A stretch of DNA of 64,000 nucleotides from Paenibacillus_E oryzisoli_A (GTDB lineage: Bacteria; Bacillota; Bacilli; Paenibacillales; NBRC-103111). The DNA is taken from NCBI RefSeq assembly GCF_050467285.1, contig NZ_JBCMUN010000016.1, positions 62,001 through 126,000 on the forward strand, written 5' to 3'. A program made the translations under genes and the position numbers. Shown in pieces: positions 8,795 through 18,037 of the stretch. The notes below the pieces were generated by a model. That model was not told the origin of the DNA, did no database searches, and was given only the letters and a program-made list of their open reading frames with translations. How positions within the stretch are numbered: position 1 is the stretch's first letter; every line of letters starts with the position of its first letter.

Positions 8795-10237
8795 CTATTT
8801 CTTCGCTGTTGGGAGCGAGGACGATGAAGCCGGAGCGGCCGGTGTCATCGGCTCGATCAGACGGTGGCGGTACCACTTGTCGCCTCGGAACCGCCAGAGG
8901 AAGACGCCGCCGCGCACGCCCCATTCGATGTTCATGGCGAGCCAGACGCCGATGATGCCCATGTGGCACACGATGCCGAGCACGTAACCTAGCACGACCC
9001 GGAACAGCCACATCGACAGCATGGCGGTGATCGACGTGAACTTGGAATCGCCCGCAGCCCGCAGCGCTGCCGGCATCAAGAAGGAGAGCGGCCAGAGCGG
9101 AATCTGCATCAGCGCGTTAATCAGCGTAATGATGAACAGGTCGTGCATAATATCTTCCGGCGGATGGAACAGACCGACAATCGGCCGGAATAAAGGCAGC
9201 AGAATCAGCGTCATCAAGATAAAAGAAAACGAGGACAAGCCGATGAACGCCTTGGCGAACTTGCGGGCGTCGCGTACGTTTTGGCGGCCCATGCACTGGC
9301 CGATGACCGTTACCGTCGTGATGGACAGCGCCATCGACGGAATCTGGAACACCGTCGCGAGCGAGTTGCCGATCGCGTTCGTCGCCAACGCGTGCGTGCC
9401 TAGGCTGACGATGAACACTTGCGTCAGCATTTTGCCGCCGTTGAAGAACATTTGCTCCGCCGCGAAGGGGAAGCCGACGTAGGAAATCTTTTTCACCATC
9501 GCCCAGTTGATCTGGAGCATGTCCTTGATCTGCACCCGCAGATTCGTGTCCAGCTTGAACAGGTACAAGAGCGCCACCGCCGCCGCGCCGTAACGGGAAA
9601 TATTCATCGCAATGGTCAAGCCGTGCACGCCCATGTGCAGCACATTAATGAACAGCACGTTCAGCACGACGTACGTCAGGTTCATAATGAGCGACAGCTT
9701 GAGCGAGGAACGGGACTTGCCGATCCCGCGCAGCGCGCCGCATACGGCTTCCACAATCGCGATCCCTGTGAAAGACAGGGAGCTGCCCACGATATACGTC
9801 TTGGCGTTGGCGAAAACATCATCTGCCGCTGCGCCGAACAAAAGCTTTAGCGCAGGACTGTGGAAAAGCAAAAAGAGCACAGAAATCGCCAGCGAAAGCA
9901 ACGTCACGGAGGATACCGAGCTTGCCGCCGCTCGCGACACCATCCGATCGTTGCCGCTGCCCTTGTACTGCGCCACCACCACCGTGCCCCCGGTCGAAAC
10001 CGCGATGAACACGCTGATCAGAAAAATATTGAGCGAATCAATCATGCTCACGGCACTGACCGCCGCCACGCCTGACGAGGAAATCATCGCCGTGTTGATC
10101 AGGTTCATCCCCACGAGGAACGCCTGATCCACGAGGATCGGCACATAGAGCGCGATAATCTGGCGGTAATCGATCGCTTCTCCGGTAAAATACTTGTTCA
10201 AAAAGGTTTGCATTCTCACGCTGACATTCGTTCTCAT
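8795..10237 (-). CDS. MATE-family efflux transporter
   Basis: This 480-residue protein has about twelve membrane segments arranged as two related halves, as in MATE cation/drug antiporters. It begins IIALYVPILVDQAFLVGMNLINTAMISS, typical of the NorM/DinF-like branch found in Bacillota. It should export cationic or organic compounds using a Na+ or H+ gradient. It is monocistronic and converges with the AraC gene. The start is uncertain: the ATG at 10237 has a poor ribosome-binding site, and an ATG nine codons later is possible. The cargo is unknown. Confidence 0.9.
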   Translation of the reverse strand: MRTNVSVRMQTFLNKYFTGEAIDYRQIIALYVPILVDQAFLVGMNLINTAMISSSGVAAVSAVSMIDSLNIFLISVFIAVSTGGTVVVAQYKGSGNDRMVSRAAASSVSSVTLLSLAISVLFLLFHSPALKLLFGAAADDVFANAKTYIVGSSLSFTGIAIVEAVCGALRGIGKSRSSLKLSLIMNLTYVVLNVLFINVLHMGVHGLTIAMNISRYGAAAVALLYLFKLDTNLRVQIKDMLQINWAMVKKISYVGFPFAAEQMFFNGGKMLTQVFIVSLGTHALATNAIGNSLATVFQIPSMALSITTVTVIGQCMGRQNVRDARKFAKAFIGLSSFSFILMTLILLPLFRPIVGLFHPPEDIMHDLFIITLINALMQIPLWPLSFLMPAALRAAGDSKFTSITAMLSMWLFRVVLGYVLGIVCHMGIIGVWLAMNIEWGVRGGVFLWRFRGDKWYRHRLIEPMTPAAPASSSSLPTAKK

Positions 10238-10481
10238 AGGAAGGGATCAACTTCTTTTTGTTTTGTCGTATTTAGCGTACCGTTGTGCTTACGAATAGAG
10301 CTTTTTATTGGCAATGCTTGATTGACCTAGCCTTGTTGACGAAATTTCGGTTGTCGCAACTTTTGTTGGCAGGACTTCGCTGTTCTGCACATGCTTTTTC
10401 AGTATAGCACAGATGGTGTCGTATGGAGGGTACATTTGGGCGGCCTCCTCCACGTCCCACCTCCCACCTCGCCCATGAACC

Positions 10482-10670
10482 TGTAGAACCTACATTAAAT
10501 TTCCCAAAAAAGCCAAAAATTCAGCTAGAACATGTAAAACCTACATTAAAAATCGGCTCATTTCCCATTTGGGGACGCTTCCGGGGCAGTCTAGCCCGAT
10601 TTACCTGCACAAAATGCATGATTTTACGCGAAAACCCACTTCGATCGACTGATTTGATGTACAAAGTGCA
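10482..10670. repeat. Palindrome quartet array, family B (copy 1)
   Basis: Four 13-bp near-palindromes of the form TGYA-N5-TRCA lie at 10482, 10533, 10606 and 10658, giving spacings of 51, 73 and 52 bp. The left pair reads TGTA...TACA and the right pair TGCA/TGTA...TGCA. Flanks of the inner pair mirror each other (AAATCGGCT on the left, AGCCCGATTT on the right), so the whole element has dyad symmetry. It fills the gap upstream of the MATE gene and downstream of the small hypothetical gene. Two more copies with the same spacing are at 20207 and 36695. Confidence 0.8.
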
Positions 10671-10728
10671 GGTCGTCGAGGGGAAATGTCATCTGCATCC
10701 CTCATCATTGAGTGCGTCAAAGAAAAAA

Positions 10729-11028
10729 TTAGTTGCATTCACTTTCAAACCATGGGATATGATGCCACGGTTCGCCCCCATCGTCGGTTAGCGTAAACTC
10801 TATTATGAAGTCCAGTTCCGGTGCGGTATCAAGCCTCTCTTCAACGTTGTTCATCTGGACGGTTCGACATGTGTACAGCCCATTGCTAAGTTCAAAAACA
10901 CAGTCTTGCAAATGAGCTTCCGGTAAGCTGACATCAGGAAATTGTGCCCCCATTGTTAGAGACTCATAGTTAATAAGACAGAGCCTGCCATCGGTTACTT
11001 CGATAATCACGTATAACGAACCCTTCAA
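10729..11028 (-). CDS. Hypothetical protein, about 99 aa
   Basis: I do not recognise this family. The translation (VIIEVTDGRLCLINYESL..., then an acidic C-terminal half) is globular-looking with no signal peptide or membrane segment. It starts at a TTG with a weak ribosome-binding site 34 bp after the APH-like kinase gene, so it is probably co-transcribed with it. A better-looking start (ATGATGATGCAAGAGC) lies just upstream in another frame; removing one T near 11020 would join it to this reading frame, so a frameshift or sequencing error is possible. Confidence 0.5.
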   Translation of the reverse strand: MKGSLYVIIEVTDGRLCLINYESLTMGAQFPDVSLPEAHLQDCVFELSNGLYTCRTVQMNNVEERLDTAPELDFIIEFTLTDDGGEPWHHIPWFESECN

Positions 11029-11062
11029 TTTGCTCTTGCATCATCATCCTATAAATGCTTGA

Positions 11063-11995
11063 CTAACCTTTGTACCACATCGGTACGGCGCTTTCGAAAT
11101 TCCGATGATCATCCAGTACCCTTTGAATGCGGGCCATCATTGAATCGAGCTGTGCCGGCACGACTTGGAGCGTCCACGTGATCGTTCCAAACATAATCAT
11201 TGCCGTATACAGCGCATACAGGTTCCAAAATTCCCCCGGAATCTTCCCTTTAAAATATCCGTCGATTTGTCCGATCGAGAACGGAATACTGACTTCGCTG
11301 GCGAAGTAAGCGATTTTCAGAAAATCATGATACGGGTCTCCCCAGTCGTACCGATTGAAATCGATCGCCGCCGCATAAGCACCGCCCTGCACGAGCAGAT
11401 TGCCGGGATGAAAGTCATCATGTTGGAAACGGTTCGGGCGCCCCTCCAGCAGTGGCAACTGCTCTTCGATAAAGGCAATAACCGCACGCTCTCCAGGCAG
11501 CTTAACCCCACATTGTCGATAGTCCGACAAATGACGGTTATGCTTCGCAATCCTGCGCGTTGACCACGTTCCCAGATCCACAGGCGCTTCCATCTCATGC
11601 ATCATAAGCAGTTCGTGCCCTGCCTCAACACCCACGTTATATTGTTCCTCAGCCGTCATCAGCGGCAGCCTCTCGGAAGCATCCTCCCCCTCGACATACC
11701 GCAAAACCATGTAACATAAATCAAGCGCCTCAATCGTGCCGAATGCAACCGGCTCAGAGGTCCGAACGCCAAGGGCGTGGATGCGGCCTATGATCTCAAA
11801 CTCCCGCCGTTTACGTTCGCTCTGCTTGAAAGTCGCAGTACGTAGCACATAAACCGGCTTGTCACTGCCTTCGTAAACAAGATATTTCCCGTCATAAGAG
11901 AAGCCTTTATGAATCTTTGAGATCGCCGTGGCGTTCCGCAATAATGGGATATATTCACGCACTTCGGTTATTTGCATCGTTGCCTCATTCTTCAC
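11063..11995 (-). CDS. APH-family phosphotransferase (aminoglycoside/choline kinase-like)
   Basis: This is a kinase-fold protein of about 310 residues. The Brenner motif reads FQHDDFHPGNLL and the metal-binding Asp is in AAIDFNRYDWGD, both intact, so phosphotransfer from ATP is expected. The substrate (an aminoglycoside, sugar or amino alcohol) cannot be told. The GTG at 11995 is preferred because GGGGAGGG sits six bases upstream; a longer reading frame extends to 12088. A MarR-family gene lies divergent about 180 bp away and may regulate it. The short gene downstream may share its transcript. Confidence 0.85.
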   Translation of the reverse strand: MKNEATMQITEVREYIPLLRNATAISKIHKGFSYDGKYLVYEGSDKPVYVLRTATFKQSERKRREFEIIGRIHALGVRTSEPVAFGTIEALDLCYMVLRYVEGEDASERLPLMTAEEQYNVGVEAGHELLMMHEMEAPVDLGTWSTRRIAKHNRHLSDYRQCGVKLPGERAVIAFIEEQLPLLEGRPNRFQHDDFHPGNLLVQGGAYAAAIDFNRYDWGDPYHDFLKIAYFASEVSIPFSIGQIDGYFKGKIPGEFWNLYALYTAMIMFGTITWTLQVVPAQLDSMMARIQRVLDDHRNFESAVPMWYKG

Positions 11996-12178
11996 AGCAA
12001 ACCCTCCCCTACTCGATATACTCTCAATATTCTGCTTGGATCTCTGTTTTCCCTTTTCTGCCTCCCCGATGCCGCATCGTTCGAACAAGAGTAGTGCGGC
12101 CCAAAAGTTGACGACAAGGGGCTCCTTTTCTTATGATTAGTGTGCCTTACCTATCAGGAATGTCTGGCGGTGACTACA

Positions 12179-12643
12179 ATGACGCAATACTCCCATGCTT
12201 ACATCCTCAGCCTGATCGATGTATTTTCACGCTTGGCTAAGGCCGATTGGCGCAAAACCACGGTCTGGGGAATCAAAACGAGCGAAGTCCGCGTTCTCGT
12301 ACTCATGAAGAGAATGCTGGACCAAGGCGATACAACGGGAACGACCGTTTCCGAGCTGCGCAAAACGTTGCAAGTAACTTCGCCGACCGTGACGCAAATG
12401 ACGAACAGTCTCATTCACAATGGCTATATCGAGCGCTCCCCCGACCAAAGTGACCGCCGCATCTCCAAACTGACCCTAACGGAAGCCGGCGTCACACTTG
12501 CACAAAAGGCAATGGATCAGTATAAAGAGATTTTCGCAGGATTAATCGACCACTTGGGCAAAGAGCAGACAGATCAACTGATCCATCTGTTATCGGAATC
12601 TTTCACCTATCTGCAAGGGGTCGGCAAAAAGAACGCCGAGTAA
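12179..12643 (+). CDS. MarR-family transcriptional regulator
   Basis: This is a small winged-helix repressor of about 154 residues. The recognition helix region reads TSPTVTQMTNSLIHNGYIERSPD and is followed by the DRR wing (SDRRISKLTLTEAG), which is diagnostic of MarR. I prefer the ATG at 12179; an in-frame ATG at 12140 is possible. It is divergent from the APH-like kinase gene and ends in a strong terminator. The ligand is unknown. Confidence 0.9.
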   Translation: MTQYSHAYILSLIDVFSRLAKADWRKTTVWGIKTSEVRVLVLMKRMLDQGDTTGTTVSELRKTLQVTSPTVTQMTNSLIHNGYIERSPDQSDRRISKLTLTEAGVTLAQKAMDQYKEIFAGLIDHLGKEQTDQLIHLLSESFTYLQGVGKKNAE

Positions 12644-12657
12644 CCTGCACGCGACTT

Positions 12658-12698
12658 AAGGCCCTTACGTTCTGTTAAAAGAACGTAAGGGCCTTTTT
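12658..12698 (+). terminator. Rho-independent terminator after the MarR gene
   Basis: A perfect 16-bp stem (AAGGCCCTTACGTTCT and its complement) with a six-base loop is followed by a T run. It lies 15 bp after the MarR stop codon. Confidence 0.92.
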
Positions 12699-12772
12699 GC
12701 CGTTGCAGGTGGGGGAGTGGGGCATAGTCGTCCGACGGCAGTGGACTAGTGCGACCGTGTCACCGCCCCAAA

Positions 12773-12950
12773 CCTGCGATTAGGCAGGAATTTCATCCCG
12801 CTCCCCCTCGATTTCGGTAAAAGCCAGCGATTAGGCAGGTTTTTGTGGCAGATCGGCTGATTTTCGGGGAATTCGCTCCAAATGCCTGCTTTTCCGCAGG
12901 AATTTCCCTGAACAAGCCGAAAATGCAAAAAATCCCTGCACATTCGCAGG
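12773..12950. repeat. Palindrome quartet array, family A (copy 1)
   Basis: Four 16-bp palindromes CCTGC-N6-GCAGG (one is CCAGC) lie at 12773, 12824, 12885 and 12935; spacings are 51, 61 and 50 bp. Inner N6 sequences differ, while the outer arms and the AATTT flank are kept. The array sits in the gap between the convergent MarR and DUF2334 genes. The rest of the gap to 13114 is GC-rich and shows no gene. Confidence 0.85.
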
Positions 12951-13114
12951 AATTCATCGACGTTGCTTGGACGGCAAGCAGTTATCAGCGGGCGGTCTCC
13001 CCTCAAGCAAGCTAGCCGACCTTGCCCCGACTACTAGCCTGACTAGCCCAACAGAGCCTGGCCAGCCTGCTCCCGCTGTTGCCGCTCTTGCCTGCTCCAA
13101 CACCCGCTCGCGCC

Positions 13115-15064
13115 CTACCGGGTCGCGCCGCGGAACGACATCGCCATGTCCAGCACATGGCCGGTCTCGTCATATGAGGCAATGTCCGTTTTGCCATTGC
13201 CGTCCCAATCGGCGGCCAACCCTTGCCGGGCTGCGCCCTGCGCCCAAGGGCCGAATTCATTGTCGAGCGGGCGGAAGCCCCCGCCGCCTTCATTCTCGAG
13301 CACGCGCCAGACGCCTGTCGCCGCGTTGTACAAAATCACATCGCTGCGCCCGTCCCCGTTCGCATCGCCAACCAACACCTGGCTGTCCGCGTCCACGGAC
13401 AGCTGGCCCAGCGCTCGCGGCGGGGCGAAGCCGCCGCCGCGCTGCTGCGCCAGCAGCGACAGCTTGCGGTCGCTGCCCGACACACACAGCACGTCGTCGA
13501 CGTCCGTGCTGTCAAAGCGGCCGGTGTACACGGCCGCATCCTCCGGCAGCGCCGCGGGGACGTCGGCGTACTCGACGCGCTTGCCCGACACCGCCGCCTG
13601 CACGAGGCCGTGCGCGCCTTTGGCAATCAGACCTTTGCCGCGCGAGAGCTGAAGCGCTTTCAGCGAGGTCAAGCCCGACGGCATCGCACCCATAGCCTCC
13701 GGCGGCAGAAATGCCTGCCCGTCCGACAGCGCCACGCGGACAGCGCCGGTCTGCGCGTTGTACGCAAGCAGGTCCTGCTTCCCGTCGGCGTTCACGTCGA
13801 GCAGCACCAGTTGCTCCTCCGGCGCATACGTCTCCTGCAGCCACACCTGCGACGCTTCCTGCGTGCGGTTGCGCGGCGGCGTATAGGTGCCGGGGATTAC
13901 GAGGATGCGGTGCGCCTCCCGCACGACAACGTCGGCGTGCCCTTTGCCCATCACATCACCCGCCAACACATGGTGGATTGGTGTCTTCGGCGGCAGCGTC
14001 ACGCGGCTGCCCGGCGTGAACGGCACGACGTCATACAGCGACATCCAGCGATAGCCGCGCTCCTGGAAGCCGGCCATCAGCTTGTGCAAGTAGGACGGAT
14101 CGGCCTCCTGCCGATACGCAAACTCCGGAAGCCCATCCCTTACCACGGGCGCACCATCGCTGCCTTTTACCTGCTCTAAATGCGAAAACTCCAAAAACGG
14201 ATGAAAATAAAACGACGCCAACCCATCATCCGTCCGCGCTCGATCCAGCATTTGATCGACGGACAGCGAGTCGCTCACATATTTGAAAGGGGCCGGGATG
14301 TAGACGGAACCGAGACTCTTTTGCCCATACATATTGACCGTATCGTAGGTGACGAGATCTTTCAGGGAATTTTTCGAATGCATGTCCGGTTGATAGAGCA
14401 GGCCGACGAACGAGCGGAACACTTCCTCTTGCCCCCGGGTATCCTGATAATGCGGCGACTCCCAAAAGGCCGGCTGCAAGCCTGCCTTCGCAAATGCGGC
14501 AAGCGCCTCCTTCATCCGTTCGGCCGCATACGACATCTCCATCGTCTCCGGCGCGCCCTGCACATTGAACTCCGAGCCGATCCCCGAATTATGCTCGCCG
14601 TCCGCCCGATACGACTCGCCATACTGATGCCGGTATCCGTGCATGCCGAGAACGCCGCCGCTTCGCTGCGCATCCTGGAGCACCTTGATGAATGCGCTTA
14701 CCAAAGGATCGGGATTCGGGTCGTCGATGCCGCGCTCTTTCCAGACGCCGTCCGCCTTCATCGAGATTCGCCGCGGGATGACCGCAACATGATAAGGCAC
14801 ATGCTCCGAGGCCAAATAATCAAAAACCGCACGCAGTTTGCCCAGCCCCTCGGGACTGTTGTAATCGCCGCCAAGGCCGACATCCTCCAGCCGAATCATC
14901 ACATGCCGCTTCTCCACATTAGGCGTGGCATTCTGTTCCGTTGTCGCAGGGGTGAACGTTAAAGCGATCATACCGATGAGACCGCCGCATATCCCGATGC
15001 CAATTTGCTTCCATAACCTGAACCTGCGTCTCACTCTAGCTGTTCCCCCAATTGTGCCAAGCAT
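13115..15064 (-). CDS. DUF2334 (polysaccharide-deacetylase-like) protein with C-terminal FG-GAP repeats
   Basis: This 649-residue protein has a single N-terminal membrane anchor or signal segment (about residues 18-38), then a DUF2334 domain: RLEDVG near residue 58, and GVLGMHGYRHQYGE and FWESPHYQD further on, which supply the metal-site Asp and His residues of the NodB-like fold. From about residue 370 it carries four FG-GAP/VCBS-like repeats, with calcium-loop motifs DVNADGKQD, DANGDGRSD and DWDGNGKTD. It is likely anchored outside the cell and may act on a cell-surface or extracellular glycan, the repeats forming a beta-propeller-like binding part. No enzymatic activity is established for DUF2334. 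Confidence 0.85.
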   Translation of the reverse strand: MLGTIGGTARVRRRFRLWKQIGIGICGGLIGMIALTFTPATTEQNATPNVEKRHVMIRLEDVGLGGDYNSPEGLGKLRAVFDYLASEHVPYHVAVIPRRISMKADGVWKERGIDDPNPDPLVSAFIKVLQDAQRSGGVLGMHGYRHQYGESYRADGEHNSGIGSEFNVQGAPETMEMSYAAERMKEALAAFAKAGLQPAFWESPHYQDTRGQEEVFRSFVGLLYQPDMHSKNSLKDLVTYDTVNMYGQKSLGSVYIPAPFKYVSDSLSVDQMLDRARTDDGLASFYFHPFLEFSHLEQVKGSDGAPVVRDGLPEFAYRQEADPSYLHKLMAGFQERGYRWMSLYDVVPFTPGSRVTLPPKTPIHHVLAGDVMGKGHADVVVREAHRILVIPGTYTPPRNRTQEASQVWLQETYAPEEQLVLLDVNADGKQDLLAYNAQTGAVRVALSDGQAFLPPEAMGAMPSGLTSLKALQLSRGKGLIAKGAHGLVQAAVSGKRVEYADVPAALPEDAAVYTGRFDSTDVDDVLCVSGSDRKLSLLAQQRGGGFAPPRALGQLSVDADSQVLVGDANGDGRSDVILYNAATGVWRVLENEGGGGFRPLDNEFGPWAQGAARQGLAADWDGNGKTDIASYDETGHVLDMAMSFRGATR

Positions 15065-15236
15065 CGATATTCCCTACAATTCGACATCATTTTTAATTAA
15101 ATTATATAGGAATCTATCGCCGCTTACTATACGAGATTACTAGAAAATCAACGCAATCTTTACATACCGTTGATACTGCGATGACATGCCTGGCGTACAC
15201 TCAAAGTATCCGAAAGCGACGGAGGCGGCGAACTTT

Positions 15237-15449
15237 ATGGCGGTCAAAATGGTTTGGCTATGCGTTGGCTTATTTTTCTTAACGGCGTTAGGTGTTAGTA
15301 GCTATGACAAAGGGGCCGAACCCGCGATGGCACCCCCATCCTCCCTTCCGACCGCTCGTCCGTACTCCCCCGACGACTATGCCTCCACGGCCCAATTCGA
15401 ATATGAATTCGAATGGCTTGGCGGCGCTATTGAAGCGAATCCGCAGTAG
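15237..15449 (+). CDS. Small membrane or secreted protein, unknown function
   Basis: A 70-residue protein starts at 15237 behind GGAGG at 15221. It has one hydrophobic segment (MVWLCVGLFFLTALGVSSY), then a Pro/Ser-rich and acidic tail (YSPDDYASTAQFEYEFEW). It is probably a single-pass or secreted peptide. It is divergent from the DUF2334 gene and converges with the patatin gene. I do not recognise a family. Confidence 0.6.
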   Translation: MAVKMVWLCVGLFFLTALGVSSYDKGAEPAMAPPSSLPTARPYSPDDYASTAQFEYEFEWLGGAIEANPQ

Positions 15450-15465
15450 TTATTTCGATATAGCT

Positions 15466-15506
15466 AAAAAGGGAGGTCATGGTGATGTACACCGTGCCTC
15501 CCTTTT
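15466..15506. terminator. Bidirectional terminator
   Basis: A stem of AAAGGGAGG with its complement, extended by CATGGTG/CACCGTG (one wobble pair), carries an A run on one side and T4 on the other. It lies between the convergent small gene and patatin gene. Confidence 0.85.
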
Positions 15507-15521
15507 CCCTATACCGCCCCG

Positions 15522-16985
15522 TTACAGGCGGAGACTGCTTTGCTCCAGCTGCGCCAGCGTGCCTCGGCGCCGATCTTTGGCGAGGCGTCTGCGCAAATAC
15601 AGGAGACCGACGCACGTTACAAAGAGCACAGGGATGCAGAACGCATACCAGAGCGCTTCAATCACGCCATGGTGCATCGTAATGTACACGAACAGCGCCG
15701 CATACAGCAGCAGATACGCCAGGCTGATGAACTGGGTGATGCTTGGCTTCGGGATGGCCAACCGCTTGTCTCGCTTGCGGTCCAGCATCGTCAAGTATTC
15801 CGGCGTCGGCGATGCCGCATAATCGCGAATGGCCATAAACGGCCAGGCACTTTCCGCTGCAGCCTCTGTCGGTACCGCTGTTTTCACCGGATTGCGTCTC
15901 AACTGCTCCTCGCAGGCGCGATACCCCACATACATCAGCGTGTAGGATTCTACCTCGGAGAACGAATTCAGATCCGTCCGCATCGTCATCGCCAGTGTCC
16001 GGACTGTCGAATCAATGCCGGGAAGATCGCTGCGCATGTCGATGAGTACATCCTTGCCCTCCCCCATCCGCAGATCGCGAATGACATCCATGAATAGATC
16101 TTGAATACGGAGAAAAGACTCCACCGCATCGACTTCCTCGTAACTCTCCACCGCCATCGGCATGGAGGCGTCGCTGAGCAGCATCGTCATGTCCGACTGC
16201 CGCAGCAGCTCCAGCGCATGCCCGCCTAGATTGTCCAATACACCGCCATCGACGCCATGCACCCCATGATCCCCAAATCGAATATCCATCGGGTCAAAAA
16301 GCCCCGGCACACACGCCGACGCCGCCACCGCTTTGGCAATCGGCAGCTGCTGCAGCTCATCCGGCTGAATGCCATGATTCATCGCGTTGCGTGCCCACAG
16401 CACACTCTCAGGATTCGACGATACATAAAGCGTCTGTCCATTCTCCAGAATCGACGTATTCATGATTAGTTCCGGCTTTCGATTCCCCGGATGGACAGGC
16501 GGCTGATGCCAGTCCTGCAGGACGGTATCATGGAACATCAACGCCCGCAGCCCCTGCTCCAGCTTGGAAGCGAACACGACATCCGTGTTCAATGACGGAA
16601 AGATCCGATGCATGAAACCCATCATCGGCTTCGTAATTTGCGGTGGAATGACGGATGAGATTACCCCCGCGACCAGCACACGGTTACGTAAATCCTCCTG
16701 TACCGCCGCGACAAATGCTGTGATCACTCGCTGCATCAAATCGCGATAATCCTGATCGGTTAACACGCGATCCTTCCGCAGCTCCTCGCACAGCATTTGA
16801 TAGTAAAAAGCCCCTACAATCGAACCGCCGGATACCGTCGAGAACGCCTCGACCTGCCTAAGCAGTCCCGTATCGGCAAGACGCGCCAACACCCCAAGAT
16901 GAAATAACGACGCACGGTAGCCGCCGCCGGATAATGCCACTCCTAACAAGTCTATTCCCCCTTTTGCAGGAATAGTTCGACACAT
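15522..16985 (-). CDS. Patatin-like phospholipase with C-terminal membrane segments
   Basis: This 487-residue protein carries the patatin fold. The oxyanion loop reads ALSGGGYRAS (about residue 20), the nucleophile Ser is in STVSGGS (about residue 50) and the catalytic Asp in DGGVLDNLGG (about residue 230). All dyad residues are present, so lipid acyl-hydrolase activity is expected. Two hydrophobic helices near residues 410-465 suggest a C-terminal membrane anchor, unusual for soluble patatins. The start at 16985 has GAGGGG upstream. The lipid substrate is unknown. Confidence 0.88.
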   Translation of the reverse strand: MCRTIPAKGGIDLLGVALSGGGYRASLFHLGVLARLADTGLLRQVEAFSTVSGGSIVGAFYYQMLCEELRKDRVLTDQDYRDLMQRVITAFVAAVQEDLRNRVLVAGVISSVIPPQITKPMMGFMHRIFPSLNTDVVFASKLEQGLRALMFHDTVLQDWHQPPVHPGNRKPELIMNTSILENGQTLYVSSNPESVLWARNAMNHGIQPDELQQLPIAKAVAASACVPGLFDPMDIRFGDHGVHGVDGGVLDNLGGHALELLRQSDMTMLLSDASMPMAVESYEEVDAVESFLRIQDLFMDVIRDLRMGEGKDVLIDMRSDLPGIDSTVRTLAMTMRTDLNSFSEVESYTLMYVGYRACEEQLRRNPVKTAVPTEAAAESAWPFMAIRDYAASPTPEYLTMLDRKRDKRLAIPKPSITQFISLAYLLLYAALFVYITMHHGVIEALWYAFCIPVLFVTCVGLLYLRRRLAKDRRRGTLAQLEQSSLRL

Positions 16986-17029
16986 GGAAGTTATCCCCTC
17001 TTCAAATTTTTACATTTTTTGCATGAATA

Positions 17030-17917
17030 CTAAGGCATACCCTTCATCATCTGGATGAAGTTCGCCGCCGACGGTGACAGCGGCTCACCTTTCCGCGTAC
17101 AAATACCGATGGAATTTGTCAAATGGATCCCTTCCACATACACCCGCGCGAGCTCGCCGCGCTCTACATAATCGCGCACGACCAGCGACGATACAAAATT
17201 CGCCCCGTACCCTGCAATAACAGCTTGAATCGCTTCATGCAGCCCGTTGAACTGGAGCGAAATCTTCGGCAGCGCAGCGCTGTAAGTCCGGCAGAGCGAC
17301 ATCAGTCGCTCCCGCGTAGAACTGCCCTCCTCCCGCATAACAAAAGGCTCCTGCATCATCTCATCCAGCGTCACCTGCCGACCCGTATACCGGTGAAGCG
17401 GCGCCACGACGAACCACAGCTCGTCCTGAAACAACTCCTCTTTATGAATCGCCTCCGAATACTCTTCCGCAATCCCGCCGAAAATCGCAATATCGACCTC
17501 CACGTTCACCAGCTTCGCCAACGCATCACCGGCATTCGTCGTCGTAATCGTCATGTCCACCTGCTCATACTGCCGCTTAAAACGCGCAAGCCACGCCGGC
17601 AGCAAAAAGTGTGCCGGCAAATACGTCGCCGCCAGCCGAATGGCGCCGGTCGTCCCGCTGCGATAATCGTGCGTGAACTGCTCGATCTGCTGCTCCACCG
17701 CGAACAACCGTTTCGCCAGCAGGGCAAGCTCCTCCCCCGCATCCGTCAGGGCGACGCCGCGCCCTTCCGGCTTTAAGAGCGGGAAGCCCAGCTCTTTTTC
17801 GAACTTTTTGATCTGCGCGGTGATGGCCGGCTGGCTGATATGAAGCTGCTCCGAAGCGCGGGTGACGCTGCCCGTCGAAGCGATGACATGGAACAGCCGC
17901 AAAGCATGTAAATTCAT
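17030..17917 (-). CDS. LysR-family transcriptional regulator
   Basis: This protein of about 295 residues has an N-terminal winged helix (RLFHVIASTGSVTRASEQLHISQPAI) and a C-terminal type-2 periplasmic-binding fold for a co-inducer. The ATG at 17917 is preferred because GGAGG lies five bases upstream. It is divergent from an O-methyltransferase gene, with a very AT-rich shared region, and probably controls that gene and itself. Confidence 0.92.
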   Translation of the reverse strand: MNLHALRLFHVIASTGSVTRASEQLHISQPAITAQIKKFEKELGFPLLKPEGRGVALTDAGEELALLAKRLFAVEQQIEQFTHDYRSGTTGAIRLAATYLPAHFLLPAWLARFKRQYEQVDMTITTTNAGDALAKLVNVEVDIAIFGGIAEEYSEAIHKEELFQDELWFVVAPLHRYTGRQVTLDEMMQEPFVMREEGSSTRERLMSLCRTYSAALPKISLQFNGLHEAIQAVIAGYGANFVSSLVVRDYVERGELARVYVEGIHLTNSIGICTRKGEPLSPSAANFIQMMKGMP

Positions 17918-18037
17918 AGATGCCTCCACTTATATATTAAATATATGATTTATCGATAATGATATATTATATTTATACATTGAATCCACGTACACTAAAA
18001 GCAGGAAGTAACCCTTCACAGAGGAGACGTGATTCAC
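17918..18037. promoter_or_regulatory. Divergent LysR/O-methyltransferase promoter region
   Basis: The 120-bp gap is AT-rich with several overlapping ATATAT-type inverted repeats between 17930 and 17975, including a TTATCGATAA palindrome. LysR proteins bind T-N11-A dyads in such positions. The individual box cannot be fixed by eye. Confidence 0.45.
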
